Shown here: positions 43,336 through 54,051 of the stretch, in pieces
How the letters are laid out: each line of letters begins with the position of its first letter
Position numbering within the stretch: the stretch's first letter is position 1
Source: Tipula vernalis
Taxonomy: Eukaryota > Arthropoda > Insecta > Diptera > Tipulidae
Length of the DNA: 64,000 nt
Reading direction: 5' to 3'
Assembly (NCBI GenBank): GCA_958295665.1
Contig: OY282558.1
Location: 64,158,789 to 64,222,788, forward strand
Made by a program: the position numbers and the translations under genes
Notes under the pieces: model-generated
What the model was told of the DNA's origin: nothing
The model's database searches: none
The model's input: only the letters and a program-made list of their open reading frames with translations

Positions 43336-45562
43336 TTAGATACATTCATTTTCTTGCTCCTGGCAAAGTTCTTCTTCATGCTCATACGTTTCTTCCTCGT
43401 TATCAATAATCGATTTATAAAAACTTAAACTGATGTCTTCACGCCAGTTTTCTCCGCAAAGCTTGGTTAAGAGTTTGTTGACATCTGCAAGTTTCTCTGG
43501 TTTTATTGTGGGTTTCTCGTTCAGGATATCTGGTAGAACCATAGACTCAATTCTAATGTTTTCCTTTAAGACGGATTTTGCCACACCCATATCGGATTTA
43601 TATGTGTATTCCCCGCGCATAAAATCTCTTTGATAGGTTAAATTTGAAGTGCCATTGTCCAGGAGCTTTAAAAATTTTCGCACTTGCCTCCTTCCAATTT
43701 CTTATTGGGCAATCATTCAATGCATGTTTGATCAGAGTTCCATGGTCTTTGTACATCTCAAAATAGTCGCTCACGTGCAAAATTGTTTCTTTTTATCTGA
43801 TTCTTTTCTCTAGTTGAGCGAACACACGATCTGGTGGAATATAAGAGTGACCAGGCACGGGATAAATCAGTTCAATTTCTCGTATATGCTGAGGAGCTTG
43901 ATTGTGAAGCCAATAGGAAATCATTCCCATCATAGCCTGATTTTTATTTTGACCCCCGCATCCGACGCATATAAATCGAATTTTTTTGCATTGCTCTTAA
44001 AAACTGTATTAACCAATCTATGATGCACTGCTGAAGCTATCTCCTTACATCCTTTCGGACGAAGATTTTCAGTCCACAAGTAAAGGAATACATTATCTTG
44101 CCTTAGTGGGGATCGAGAAGATCCTTGAACAATAGCGAAATTAAAAAGGTACAGCTGCCGACTATTACTACGTTTCCATGATGGAGTTAACCGGGATTAA
44201 CGTGGATTATCTCATCATGGAAACATGTCGAGTTTAGGATCTTCGTTAAGTTTCTTAATCCAATTTAACTCAACGAAAGTAGTAGGGTTAGAAGGGATTA
44301 TATCTGTCAAAAGCGAAAAAAACCATTATACCAATTCAAAATGGAATTGCGAGTATTCTTTTCTCTCCATAATACTTTATAAATCATAAAAATCAAAATA
44401 AATGTTAAATTTAAAAATTTCCACCATACAAATAAAATTTCCAAAAGTGACTTTAAATTGTTGTGGAATGTCAAATTACACTAGAATTTATAATTGCATG
44501 GAAACGATATGGATTAGCGCGGCCATGTTATTAACTCAACGAAACTCTTAAATCGGGTTAACTCTGTCATGGAAACGTAGTATATAATAAGCGGCTTGGT
44601 CCGGAACCTTGGGTAGCAGCATGTTCTTCTGGCAGTCGAACGAAAATGTAACAATATTTGGAGATTCCTCGCGGGCTAATTCAAAGAACGCTTTAGCTCG
44701 TAATTTATGCACTCGTGACTGAACCAAAAGGTTGTTTTTTTTAGATTGAATTTTCTCCAATTTTATCTGCTCCTTCAGCATTATGCAAGTAGAACACTGG
44801 TCACTTGATGGCATTTTAAATCCAATATTAAAATTGTTATTGAAGACATTTCTAAAATAGCTGAGCTTGACGTGTAATTCCATAGATATGGATTTTATGT
44901 AGTCTCTGTACATTCGAGTGACAGACAACTCGCCAGGTAAATACTGCCGCGCAGATGACTTCGACGGGCAATAGTGAATGTCTACGGCTTTATACTTGCT
45001 TATGTATGTAATAACGCTTTCCTTCTTCATGAGAAATTTGGTAGTAATTCTATCGCCCCTCGGTCCTCTTTTGGAGCATTTCCGGAATGAAAATGCCGTA
45101 CGCAGACCCCTTTAACTCGTTTATTCGATACTCGAATACTTGCTTTGCAGACCCTAATTAACTTGCCGTTACTTTTTCGTACATAATGCTGCGCCCGAAA
45201 CGTTTTTGGTCGACCTCCTTTTCGCCGGTCGGTTCGTTTTGGGACGTGAATTATTGTGTTCGCCAGAATAAATGCGTCCTGTGATGCTTTACTATTTGAA
45301 TCGTAAAAGCTTTTCCAAAATTTGTACAAATCGGTCCCGCGTAGATCTTTACACTTAAATGTAATGCTTTTGTGTTGACAATTTGGATGTTTTGGGAGAC
45401 CTTTGGGAGAAACAGTCAATCCGATGAGACTTATTTGAATTTTTCAAAAAGTTTCTTACCTGGCCTGTTTTTCTTTCTCTCTTTTCCAATTTTTTTTATT
45501 AATTGACACTGCTTTCTCGCTTTCGCCCCTTCCGATACTACTTTAAGAAAATTGTTTTCCAT
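43336..45562 (-). pseudogene. Transposase-like gene of an uncharacterised insect family (DUF7869-like?)
   Basis: Exon 1 (45562-45460) opens MENNFLKVVSEGAKARKQ; a 59-bp intron (45459-45401, GTAAGA...AAAG) joins NRPG to LPKHPNCQHKS. Then a Lys/Arg-rich domain, a shift near 45030, KSSARQYLPGELSVTRMYRD (about 44950) and a C-x2-C region (PSSDQCSTCIMLKEQI). The core has three acidic sites spaced like an RNase H-fold DDE enzyme: FSFDCQK (about 44640), YASDACGGQNKN with a 1-base loss at about 43957, and GHSYIPPDRVFAQLEKRI (about 43820). A 417-bp MITE splits the core after QAAYY. A last shift at about 43625 precedes an acidic tail (EEETYEHEEELCQEQENE). I recall this SDxCGGQNKN family from insect and cnidarian proteins; function and name are tentative. 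Confidence 0.65.
44166..44582. mobile_element. MITE inside the uncharacterised transposase
   Basis: 417 bp with TIRs TACTACGTTTCCATGA and complement TCATGGAAACGTAGTA, flanked by TAT at 44163-44165 and 44583-44585 (3-bp duplication, Harbinger-like). Inner arms GGAGTTAACC and GGTTAACTC extend the inverted repeat. No coding content. Its removal with one TAT joins YY to SRQLY in the host gene. Confidence 0.82.
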
Positions 45563-46393
45563 ATTATTATAACAGACACACTAAAAATTAATTTTAAAAT
45601 ATTCACTAACTTTACGCACAACAGTAACACACTTCTAGCCTATACCGCCGCAAAAACTAAAATGAATTTAAAAAAAACTTTATGAAAAAATCTCAATTGA
45701 GGAAACCCCGAAAGATCACACGCACTGGATTGTTTACCGCTATTTATTCTACAATACTTCGAAAATGTACAAACCGCATCGATTAAAAATAGAAATTAAT
45801 ACTTTTTTCAATTTTTTACTTTTTATGGAAAAGAAACATTCAGATATTCAGCTGTGGTGCAAATATCAACATAAAATGGAAAAGATCACTTTATGCTACT
45901 TTTCTTCAAAATGGAAAAGAGACCTTTTGATATGCATCTCTGGCGGAAAGTGGACATTTTTGATACCAATACTAGTTTTCAAATAGACGTAAATCAATTA
46001 AATGTTTTGACTCATAATTTATGCAGTAGTGAAAAAGAAACGAGATGGCGCTGTCAACTCATTTTTTTTTTTTTAAATGACTAAGATGACCTTTTGCTTC
46101 TGATAGACACATATAATCATTTTTTATTGCTGCATATGGCAACACATATTTTATCGAAAAACTCGTCACTGGGACAAATTAATAGTGAATTGTACAAAAA
46201 TTGTACAAAATGCAGCAATACTAAATGGGGAAAATTTTATTATTAAATTTTATTTAACCCGCGATGTCAAAAGATTCGGCCCTTTAGAAACATTTAGTCC
46301 TTTCCCTTTCGAAAGTAATTTAAATAAACTAAAAAAAACTAATAAGGTCTTTCAAAAATCTCTTGCAACAGTTGGCGAACCGTTTCGTTGAGT

Positions 46394-47290
46394 TGCAATT
46401 TTGGGAGTCTACTAAAGGCGACATACGAGAAGAAAGACTAAAATAGAATGGGACCGTTTTTAGATTTTTATTCAAAGGATTGGAATGAAGTGAGTTGCTT
46501 AAAATAAAACAATCAAAGTTTAAAAAATATTTTTATTTTAGTTGCAAATACACGTATAGTTACTTTTAAATTTAACTTTTTTAGGACGTGTTCCAAGTTT
46601 GTAATAATTACTTTCTTTTACTCTAGTAAAATAAAGTATAGTAATCATGAAAATTTTGGACCTTCAGATTTTTAGAGATTTATTTGTTTTGAGGTCCCCT
46701 GAGTCCGAAAAAGTGGGTTTCGAAATGGTGTCTGTCTGTCTGTCAGTCTGTCAGTCTGTCAGTGTGTCAGTCTGTCAGTCTGTCTGTGTCCTCTCTACAG
46801 CCCATATGGTTTAACCAATCGAATTGAAACTTCAGATTTTAGCTTTTTTGATAAATTGGGAGGTCCCAGTGAATTTTACTCCAAATCGGCCAACCGGAAG
46901 TGGCCACTCCCTTGGTCCAGAAAACTTATTTTGCAAATATCTTAAAAAGTATAAGGTTTACAAAAAACTACTTTAAACAAAATGTTTCCAAAAATTAAAA
47001 ACAAATAAAAATAAAAAAAAAAAATTTAAAAAAAAAATTTAAAAATTTAAAAATTAAAAAAAAAAATTTAAAAAAAAATTAAGAAAAAAATAAAATTTCT
47101 CAAAATTCTCTGTTCGTAAAAGAAAGTCGTGTGTTGGCCACACCTCCATTTTTTTGTTTTTGTAATAATTTTGACAGGAGTGAAATAATTTTCTCTTCTA
47201 TATTTTGTAATACGTTTTATTTGTACTATTTTTTTTAGAAATAAATTAACGTAATACGGCTTAATTATTGTTATTGCGCGCTTTTGTTTG
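46394..47290. other. Simple-sequence-rich spacer
   Basis: Contains a CTGTCAGT-type array (about 46729-46792) followed by an AACCAATCGAATTGAAACTT tract, a combination seen in some dispersed insect repeats, and a nearly pure A/T stretch at 46990-47095. A tract at about 47155-47235 (TAATAATTTTGAC...GAGTGAAATAATTTT) recurs in the same orientation at about 52848-52940. No gene. Confidence 0.5.
46729..46792 (+). repeat. CTGT/CAGT microsatellite
   Basis: Imperfect GTCTGTCAGTCTGTCAGT repeats with single-base variants, bounded by unique sequence. Confidence 0.85.
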
Positions 47291-48060
47291 TTAATATTCA
47301 CTGTGTTCCATTGGAAACAATTTGCTACTGCCAAGTACTTGTGAGTAGATGTTCAATGGAACGCAAATTTGCGTGACAATAGTAAAATATAACCTCAATT
47401 TAAATAAAACTGCTAGATTTTAATAAAAAATACGTTGATCTATTAATAATAATAAGTAATAAAACATTAAACAACAAAATAATTAAAATATTTTACGATT
47501 AAACAATTGCGCATTGTATCACAAACATACACCCATTCCACACGAGTCGCGCTTACGCTGTTGCATTTCTTCGTCTCTTATCTCTTTGCACTGTTTTTGC
47601 CTAAAAACTAAATTTGGTTTATAGGCAAAAACAGTGCAAAGAGGTAGAGACGAGGAAATGCAACAGAGTAAGCGCGACTCGTGTGGAATGGCTGATAAAC
47701 AAACATTTTTTGTTTTTAACCCTAATCGAACCAACATATTTTTGTTATGTCAGTAAATTTATATTCACTGTGTTCCATTGGAAACAATTTGCTACTGCCA
47801 AGTACTTGTGAGTAGATGTTCAATGGAACGCAAATTTGTGTGACAGTAGTAAAACATAACCTCAATTTAAATAAAACTGCTAGATTTTAATAAAAAATAC
47901 GTTGATCTATTAATAATAATAAGTAATAAAATATTAAACAACCAAATAATTACAATATTTTTACGATTTAACAATTATGCATCGTATCACAAACATAAAC
48001 AAAATTTTTTTGTTTTTAACCCTAATCGAACCAACATATTTTTGTTATGTCAGTAAATTC
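47291..48060 (+). repeat. Tandem direct repeat of about 300 bp, first copy carrying a MITE
   Basis: Units 47291-47755 and 47760-48060 share GTGTTCCATTGGAAACAATT at the start and CCCTAATCGAACCAACATAT at the end, with scattered substitutions. The first unit is longer by the 165-bp MITE at 47530-47694. An inverted relative of the start (GCCAATGGAACACG) lies at about 48409-48422, so the pair may belong to one larger inverted-end element at 47297-48422. Confidence 0.75.
47530..47694. mobile_element. Hairpin MITE in the tandem repeat
   Basis: 165 bp made of two nearly perfect arms of about 72 bp (CACCCATTCCACACGAGTCG and the complement CGACTCGTGTGGAATGGCTG), around a loop of about 15 nt. ATA flanks it at 47527-47529 and 47695-47697; the second tandem unit shows the empty site. 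Confidence 0.85.
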
Positions 48061-48663
48061 TAATTCTAATCAAATAATTTAGGGAACTTTTTGCAGAGAA
48101 TGAGTAGATGTTAAGTACGTTGTATGGAAATGTTTCAAAATAAAATACATACAAGTTTATAACCAAATTAACATTATTTTAAAAATCGATGCATTTATCA
48201 AACGAGCCAAAAAGGCACACCTTGGTTGGATTAGGGTTAAAACATGACGTCTCACACAACCAAAATTGGTATAGAGCCATCTATTAGAATTTTTTAAACT
48301 AAAATCCATCTTTCGTTAATTAGATGCGTAACTACTTCTAACAACTACACCATCACTTGAGCATGAGTAGTTGCGAGTAGATACAAGTACTTGTGAGTAG
48401 TTTGCTAACGCCAATGGAACACGCTTATTATTAGAGAAGTGTCAAATTTATAACACGTAGTGGCTGTGATAATTTGGTTGCATACAAAATAATGTCATAA
48501 TTATTACAGCTGGAATAATTATCACAAACTTCGAACATGTCCTTAATAAAATTAATTTTACTATTAAAAATAACTTTCCTAAAAATGCGGCATTATTTTA
48601 CACTTTTAGTGTGGACCTGGTAAAAATAATTGTAAACATATCGTAAAGCCTGTATTCCATGAG

Positions 48664-48894
48664 AGCTCGGTTCACGATATTTGTCAATTGAGCTGAAAGC
48701 AACAACTTAACGGTATTAAACATATATTATCTCATTTTATGTCATTTCTAATGACAGGTATGACTGAAATTTTGAATCCAATGAAATACATAACATATTT
48801 TTAATCCCGTTAAGTTGTCATTTTGCTTCGAGCTCAACTCCGTTAAATTGTCATCTTGCTTTCAGCTCAATTGATAAATCTCGTGAACCGAGCT
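48664..48894. repeat. Foldback repeat
   Basis: Arms AGCTCGGTTCACGATATTTG and AAATCTCGTGAACCGAGCT, each followed inward by AATTGAGCTGAAAGCAA or its complement; a second partial arm (CGTTAAGTTGTCATTTTGCT) lies inside. MITE-like, 231 bp, no target duplication found. Confidence 0.7.
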
Positions 48895-48897
48895 TTA

Positions 48898-49043
48898 CAG
48901 TAAAAAAAAAACGAAAAGAGAAAAATAATCCGGCGATGCTCCATACAAGAGACAAAGACAACGTTTTATTTATATTTTTTATTTTATAGCAAAACAATTT
49001 TGCTATAAAATAAATTTTTTTCTCTTTTCGTTTTTTTTTACTG
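48898..49043. repeat. Foldback repeat with A/T-rich arms
   Basis: Ends CAGTAAAAAAAAAACGAAAA and the complement TTTTCGTTTTTTTTTACTG; 146 bp, starting 3 bp after the previous foldback. It contains a second palindrome, ATAGCAAAACAATTTTGCTAT. Confidence 0.7.
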
Positions 49044-50010
49044 TAAGTCAATTTTTCTCATGCTTAAAGCGTGTATTCCACTGTGAATAATTGACTGAAC
49101 TAACTTCAAGTCAAAAGAGCACAAAAAAACTAATAATCCATTAAAGTGACAAAGAAAAAGCAATATTTTTATATTTTTTTTATCATGATTTTATGGTTAA
49201 ATTTTGACATCAAACAAAAACATAACCAACAATTATTAAACAAATTAAGTATTAGCATTAATTCGATTATTTTCACATCTCAAAATTATCTCAAAAAATT
49301 AATTATTATTAATGCTCATATCAGAATTATTATTTTTCGAATATTTTCCGTTATAAAACAAAAATTAAAAAAAATCTCTACCATAAAATCGCCATGCTAT
49401 TAAAATTATTAGTGTGTGCGAGAAATATTTTTCATCGTACACAGTATTTATGCAGATGTGTTAGTTGAAATGATCTCGATTTGATAATTTTTGACCATAA
49501 TTATGGCAATCCACTAATACAAACACACATTTGATATAATTCAAATCTTGACTGACTTCGCCTTGTGTTTCTTTCACACAACCACCGATTTTATATTTTT
49601 ATCTCCCTTTATTTTGACTCGCAATGGAATTCAGTCTTAAGGTTTCTAAGGACCACAACGTAATAATTTTAAATTAAAAGTGCACGATTTTGACTAGAAA
49701 TTACAGTATTTACATCACAATTTCAATTTCGTTATATGTAGATAAACCAGAATAAAAATTACCGATGAAAAGAAATTCCGGGTAATTTTTTTCCTTTAAT
49801 GTTATGACATTTTTCGATTAAACATCTCATTTTTTAATTTTTTTTTAAATTTTAACAAATAATAATTAATTATAATTTTTAATTTTCATGAGACTAGGCA
49901 CAACCACTTTTTAACAAAAATGAAACTAAATGGTTTGTTCAAATAAAAGAGAGACCAACCGTATATTATTTGTAACCAACCAAATATATCCGTCCCTCTT
50001 CAACCGTCCA
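49044..50010. other. AT-rich spacer, no gene seen
   Basis: No supportable feature. Confidence 0.5.
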
Positions 50011-50620
50011 AGCTAGAATGTGTTCATAAACTTTATATGGTAATGATATTGTAACATAAAGATAGCGAGAAAGGCTGCATTTAGCAAGGTAGAAAATTGT
50101 AATGTAATATCCATGACAGACTACAGATTAGCTAAGCGCGATAAGTAGTGTGTCAAGTTGAAAATTAGCTAATCTAGTTTTATTTCAGGATTAGTGACTA
50201 TTCGAGATTAGTGCATTAATCCTTGAACATTTTGAAGTTTTCTCATTGTATTGGGTTTAATGAAGGTACAAGTGGCGCTACATAATGCGAAATAATTCTT
50301 TCAACACTGCTGAAAGTGCAAGCGGCGTGAGTTTACGATAGAAGTTATAAAATCAATGAAATCTTAAACAATTTGTGCTGAATAAATGTTGAGGTTATAT
50401 TTATAAAAAGAAAATCTAGTATGTTTTAATGTATAAATCTTAGAAATATTGAATTAAAAAATGAATCCAGCTAGTATTTAGTTTAAAGTATTTTACTTCT
50501 CTGCCTAGGAAATTAATCCCTAGTCTGTCAATGCAAATATATTTGAGGTGGCTTAGCTAATCTTGTTGGTTGTAAGGGTATAAGTTTATGAACGCTTTCT
50601 GGTTACAATATTGTTACAAT

Positions 50621-51377
50621 GGTCGTGTTCAATCGGGCAAAAGTGATAAAAAATATCATGATATTTTTTATTACCCTAACTTCACTTTATTGTATTTTGG
50701 TCGTGTTTCCTCGGGCAAATTTGATAAAATATATCATGATATGTATAATCACGTTTTACCTTAAAATGCAATAATTTATTACCAAAAAAAACCTAGAATT
50801 TTTCTGGTTTTACCTGTCAAAACATATAGTTTTAAATAGTTAAAATACCACAACAAAGTACCATGTTTAAAAAAAAATTCACGACAAATTAAATTGTTTG
50901 ACGTTTAATTTTCATTTTTATTTTTCATTTTTTCATTTTGATCGTTTCCTCGGTTTTGACATAAAAATTAACGAAATGAAGTTAGGGTCATAAGTAATTG
51001 ACGTGCAGTACTGCAGTATCATGATATTTTTTATCACGTTTGGCCGAGGAAACACTAGGTTTGTATCATGCCCCACAAAACAACCAAAATGAAAAAAGTG
51101 ATTTTACACGTCAAACTTCTGTAGAGCATCTTTATTTGGGCAACATCAAAACCAATTTATCGCGATTTTAATAAAATAATAAACAATAACCTTCCTGAAT
51201 ATTATTAAAAACATCACACCACAATATAAAGTCAAATATTTTGTTTTCAAATATGTATTTATTTTGACAGCTAAAACCAAAAAAAACTTGTTTTTTTTTG
51301 GTGATAAATGAGTGCGTTTTATGGCAAAACGTGATAAAGAATATCATGTTATCACTTTTGCCCGACTGAACACTAGG
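50621..51377. mobile_element. MITE with 3-bp duplication, middle layer of the nest
   Basis: TIRs GGTCGTGTTCAATCGGGC and GCCCGACTGAACACTAGG; target AAT at 50618-50620 and 51378-51380. Same family as 40939-41523; the right-hand 130 bp are clearly alike (GATAAATGAGTGCGTTT tract). It carries the inner MITE at 50699-51059. Confidence 0.8.
50699..51059. mobile_element. Related MITE, inner layer of the nest
   Basis: TIRs GGTCGTGTTTCCTCGGGC and the complement of its right end (GGCCGAGGAAACACTAGG); target TTT at 50696-50698 and 51060-51062. It differs from the middle layer by TTTCCTC for TTCAATC in the TIR, so two subfamilies are present. The ATATCATGATAT core is present at both ends. Confidence 0.8.
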
Positions 51378-51462
51378 AATATAGAGTTTATGAACACACT
51401 CCTTTAAATAGCAGATTTTATATGGGAAAAAATTTGTTTCTCCTTTATAGTTTAACCCCTTT

Positions 51463-51634
51463 GATTAAATTGTTTGACGTTTAATTTCCATTTATATTTT
51501 TTCCATTTATATTTTTTTCATTTTGGTAAATTCCTCGAGTTTGGCATAACATTTAATGGAATGAAGTTAGGGTCATAAGTAATTGACGTGTAGTATCATG
51601 TTATTTTTTATCACGTTTGCTCGAGGAAATACTA
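51463..51634. mobile_element. Truncated right half of the inner MITE type
   Basis: Matches about 50890-51059 (GTTTGACGTTTAATT and GAAGTTAGGGTCATAAGTAA words) and ends TTTGCTCGAGGAAATACTAGG. The left TIR is missing. Confidence 0.65.
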
Positions 51635-53132
51635 GGACTATCTATAAAATTTCCATTTTCAAATTAATAATTAATTAACTAAGCTTCCAGAAAATACCTC
51701 CCTAAAACAACTTTTATTTAAAAATTAACATTAATTTTATTTACCTTGATAAAATCAGCAGGCGAAAGGTTTATTTATTAAACCAAACAGTTTAAATTTT
51801 TTTTTTATAAAAATACTAAAACACCATTATTACACAGCAACTTTTATTGATGTTTGTAATCTGAATTTCGTATTTAACAGTCCAAATTTCGGAAGACACA
51901 GTTCACTTTTGAATCAAACAACAAAAAACTTAGTTCATTTGCACAACAGTGGCCCTGTTCTAGTTTTTCCCTGGGAACAGGGAATTGCTTATCTTTCACA
52001 ATTTTGTAGCGTATGTTCTGGCAACCAGGGAAAAATATTTTTTGGAAATAACAATTCCCAATTATGGCAGTTTTGACAACTAATTTCCTCCACTGATTCT
52101 TTCATTTGTAGATATATATATGAATACACCGCTGTTACTCAAAAAAATTATGAACCCACAAATTCACTAAACCATTAAAAACTGACCTAATCACTAAATT
52201 ATTACGAAACAATCACTTAAATTAATTCCACTACTAATTTAGCTTAGCAGGAAATTTAGAAAATTTTGCAAACAAATTATTTGCATATGTCTAGTTTAAA
52301 CGTGTTTTACCTGTATTTGAACAAGTTGACGATGACACAGCAGCACAACAACGAATATTTTTTGTTTTGTTAGGTGTTTTAAAAAATGACAAACTATTTT
52401 TTATCACTCATCCGACTTCGTGAATCGAAATCGTCATAAAATTCGACGAAATATTATTTCATGAGTCCATATTTTTGAACTCAATCGAGAAAAACCGCCG
52501 GTGACTTTAGTGTAGAGCAATTTAAATTTTCGATTATTTTAATAGAAATTCACTGGTACGGGCCTTACTTTTGGAGTTCGAAGACGAATGATAATGAGAT
52601 AAATGACTTGATTTTTAATTTAGAGCAGGCATAACAAAAAAAATCAATTTCTCATTCTCATTTATGGTGGTAGTTGTAGATACAACCGTAATTCGGAGGC
52701 TGTAACATAACTGTAAAAATTCCAATCAGCTTCATTTTTAATTTTACGGACAATTCAGTTACAATTACGGTGAAATCCATTAAGACGGAAACTCAAGGGA
52801 TCTGTGTTTTCAGAACGTGTCCGAATTCTGCGATTATGTTTTTTTTGTAATAATTTTGACGCGAGTGAAATAATTTTCACATTTTGTAATAAGTTTGTTG
52901 AGAATTTTATATAATTTTTATGAAAATTTATTTGTACTACATACATATATGGTTTCCTATGATTACAGATTTCCGTTTTAGAAGAGTTTTCTTTCAGTAG
53001 TAAAGTGACAACGATTTAATCAATTCTACTGAACGCAACCAACAACAGCGGTACCGGTAAATTTCGCTATCGGTCAAAAGACGGCACAATTTTAATACCG
53101 CATGTCAATTGTCAAAACCAAAACGATGAAAC
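51635..53132. other. AT-rich region upstream of SRR1, no gene seen
   Basis: Includes a TTCCCTGGGAACAGGGAA palindrome (about 51978) and, at about 52848-52940, a tract shared with 47155-47235. The SRR1 promoter should lie in the last few hundred bases, but no TATA box or initiator stands out. Confidence 0.45.
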
Positions 53133-54039
53133 ATGTCAGATGACGATAATTTTCGTGTTTTTAGATCAAAAAAGTCACGATATCGTCAGAAATACAAACA
53201 AAAATCAATTGAAAACACCATAAACAGTGATGATTTCGATTTCGATTTAGATGAAACACTTAGGTAATAGAAGAACGTAAATAAATTATTTTTATTTCGT
53301 AAATATTTCTTTCACCATAACAATCGAACATAACCTCACATTATTCAAAAAGTTGCATAACTAAAATATTTATTTTTTCAGAAATATAAATCAACATTTA
53401 GTCAATTTTAGAGAGACTAGTTACAGCTTAGAGTGGTTAGATCAAGTTGAAGGTGTAATAAATACAATACAAAGTGGTTTGATTATTGAATTGTATTGTT
53501 TGGGTTTGGGTAGATTTGCCAGCGATTTCCAAGCTAAAATTCAATTTATTTTCGTTGTGACACTAGCCGAACGTTTCAAAATCAATAAATTATATTTCTA
53601 CGATCCAGTATTTAGGGCTGGTGAAAAACAATTGTTGGAAAAATTTGAGTACATACTCTTGGACGAGAATACAGAGGGAAAGTTTGAAATCACAAAAGAA
53701 CGTCTGAATATCATATTCTTTCCACATTCCCCTATCTATTTGACGAATAATTTCTTGTGGAAAAACTGGAATATCGATAGTTTGGAGAAAATTATTTACA
53801 TTGGGAACAGTTTTCGATCGCTTGTGACAAATACGTTAAATCGTAACTTAGAAAATTGCCCATATATTAAACAGGCGGAAGAGTTTGTGACCGAGATAAA
53901 ATTGAAGTATCGTCTAGACGTCAAATACTCGGATATATTACATAGCATCTCAATACACTGGTTTAGTCGTGCAAAATTACTCGAACAACCATTGGAATTG
54001 TGGCAAGACATTAAAGAGCCTATTTACAAGAAAACGTAA
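53133..54039 (+). CDS. SRR1: SRR1-like protein
   Basis: Two exons: 53133-53263 and 53382-54039, with a 118-bp intron (GTAATA...TTTTTTCAG, phase 2), giving 262 residues. Exon 1 encodes a basic then acidic head (MSDDDNFRVFRSKKSRYR, ending DDFDFDLDETL). The SRR1 domain follows: LYCLGLGRFASDFQAKIQF (about residues 80-98), YDPVFRAGEKQLLEKF, NIIFFPHSPIYLTNNFLWKN and YIGNSFRSL. Known from family: SRR1 is tied to circadian or light signalling in plants and heme/clock functions in mammals; the insect role is unknown. Fmc1 starts 12 bp after its stop. An upstream ATG at 53126 opens a 5-codon frame overlapping the chosen start. No defects seen. Confidence 0.88.
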
Positions 54040-54051
54040 AGGCGAATAAAA

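Larger units (their letters stand above)
42955..46113 (-). mobile_element. DNA transposon with TA duplication and uncharacterised transposase
   Basis: Ends TATGTGTCGACCAAAAGC and complement GCTTCTGATAGACACATA give an imperfect TIR of about 24 bp. TA is duplicated at 42953-42954 and 46114-46115. Deleting the element plus one TA rejoins the host transposase frame with no lost codon, which fixes both borders. Total 3159 bp, or 2.74 kb without the MITE at 44166-44582. Subterminal motifs of the type TGGAAAAGRGACSTTTTGAT recur near both ends (about 43155 and 45903). Its single minus-strand gene (43336-45562) is the presumed transposase. I cannot assign the superfamily. Confidence 0.8.
42246..46393 (+). 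pseudogene. tnp2-type transposase remnant, split by another transposon
   Basis: Two halves (42246-42954 and 46114-46393) read through across the inserted element. First half: IKEFTEEMQNLVVAW, GLVYDAPA, then (stop, shift) YYGCPKCTTKKKYI, the Cys pair of the family, MVQDFILDPIHILYLGVTKK in place of the usual LDYMHLVCLGV, and WKAAEFRTYMLYTCPIILKV after a stop. Second half: NHFLLLHMATHILS in frame with the first, then after a shift DVKRFGPLETFSPFPFESNL. These match a transposase family widespread in insect genomes and related to plant tnp2/CACTA-type proteins. I cannot delimit its own TIRs. It is decayed and older than the insertion it carries. Confidence 0.65.
50012..51405. mobile_element. Outer inverted-end element of a MITE nest
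   Basis: The left end (GTGTTCATAAACTTTATATG, then ATATTGTAAC) and the right end read in complement (GTGTTCATAAACTCTATATT, then ATATTGTAAC) share about 40 bp with few mismatches once 50621-51377 is removed. A second copy of the right-end motif (AAGTTTATGAACGCTTTCTGG) lies at about 50583. Inner arms around TTAGCTAA are also inverted. Borders are approximate and the duplication is not fixed. Confidence 0.6.

Noticed and set aside
47068..47334. Minus-strand frame of 88 codons
   Set aside because: Runs through A-rich low-complexity DNA and a repeat start; no motif.
47519..47811. Overlapping frames of 72 and 65 codons
   Set aside because: Encoded by the hairpin MITE arms, so each is the complement of the other.
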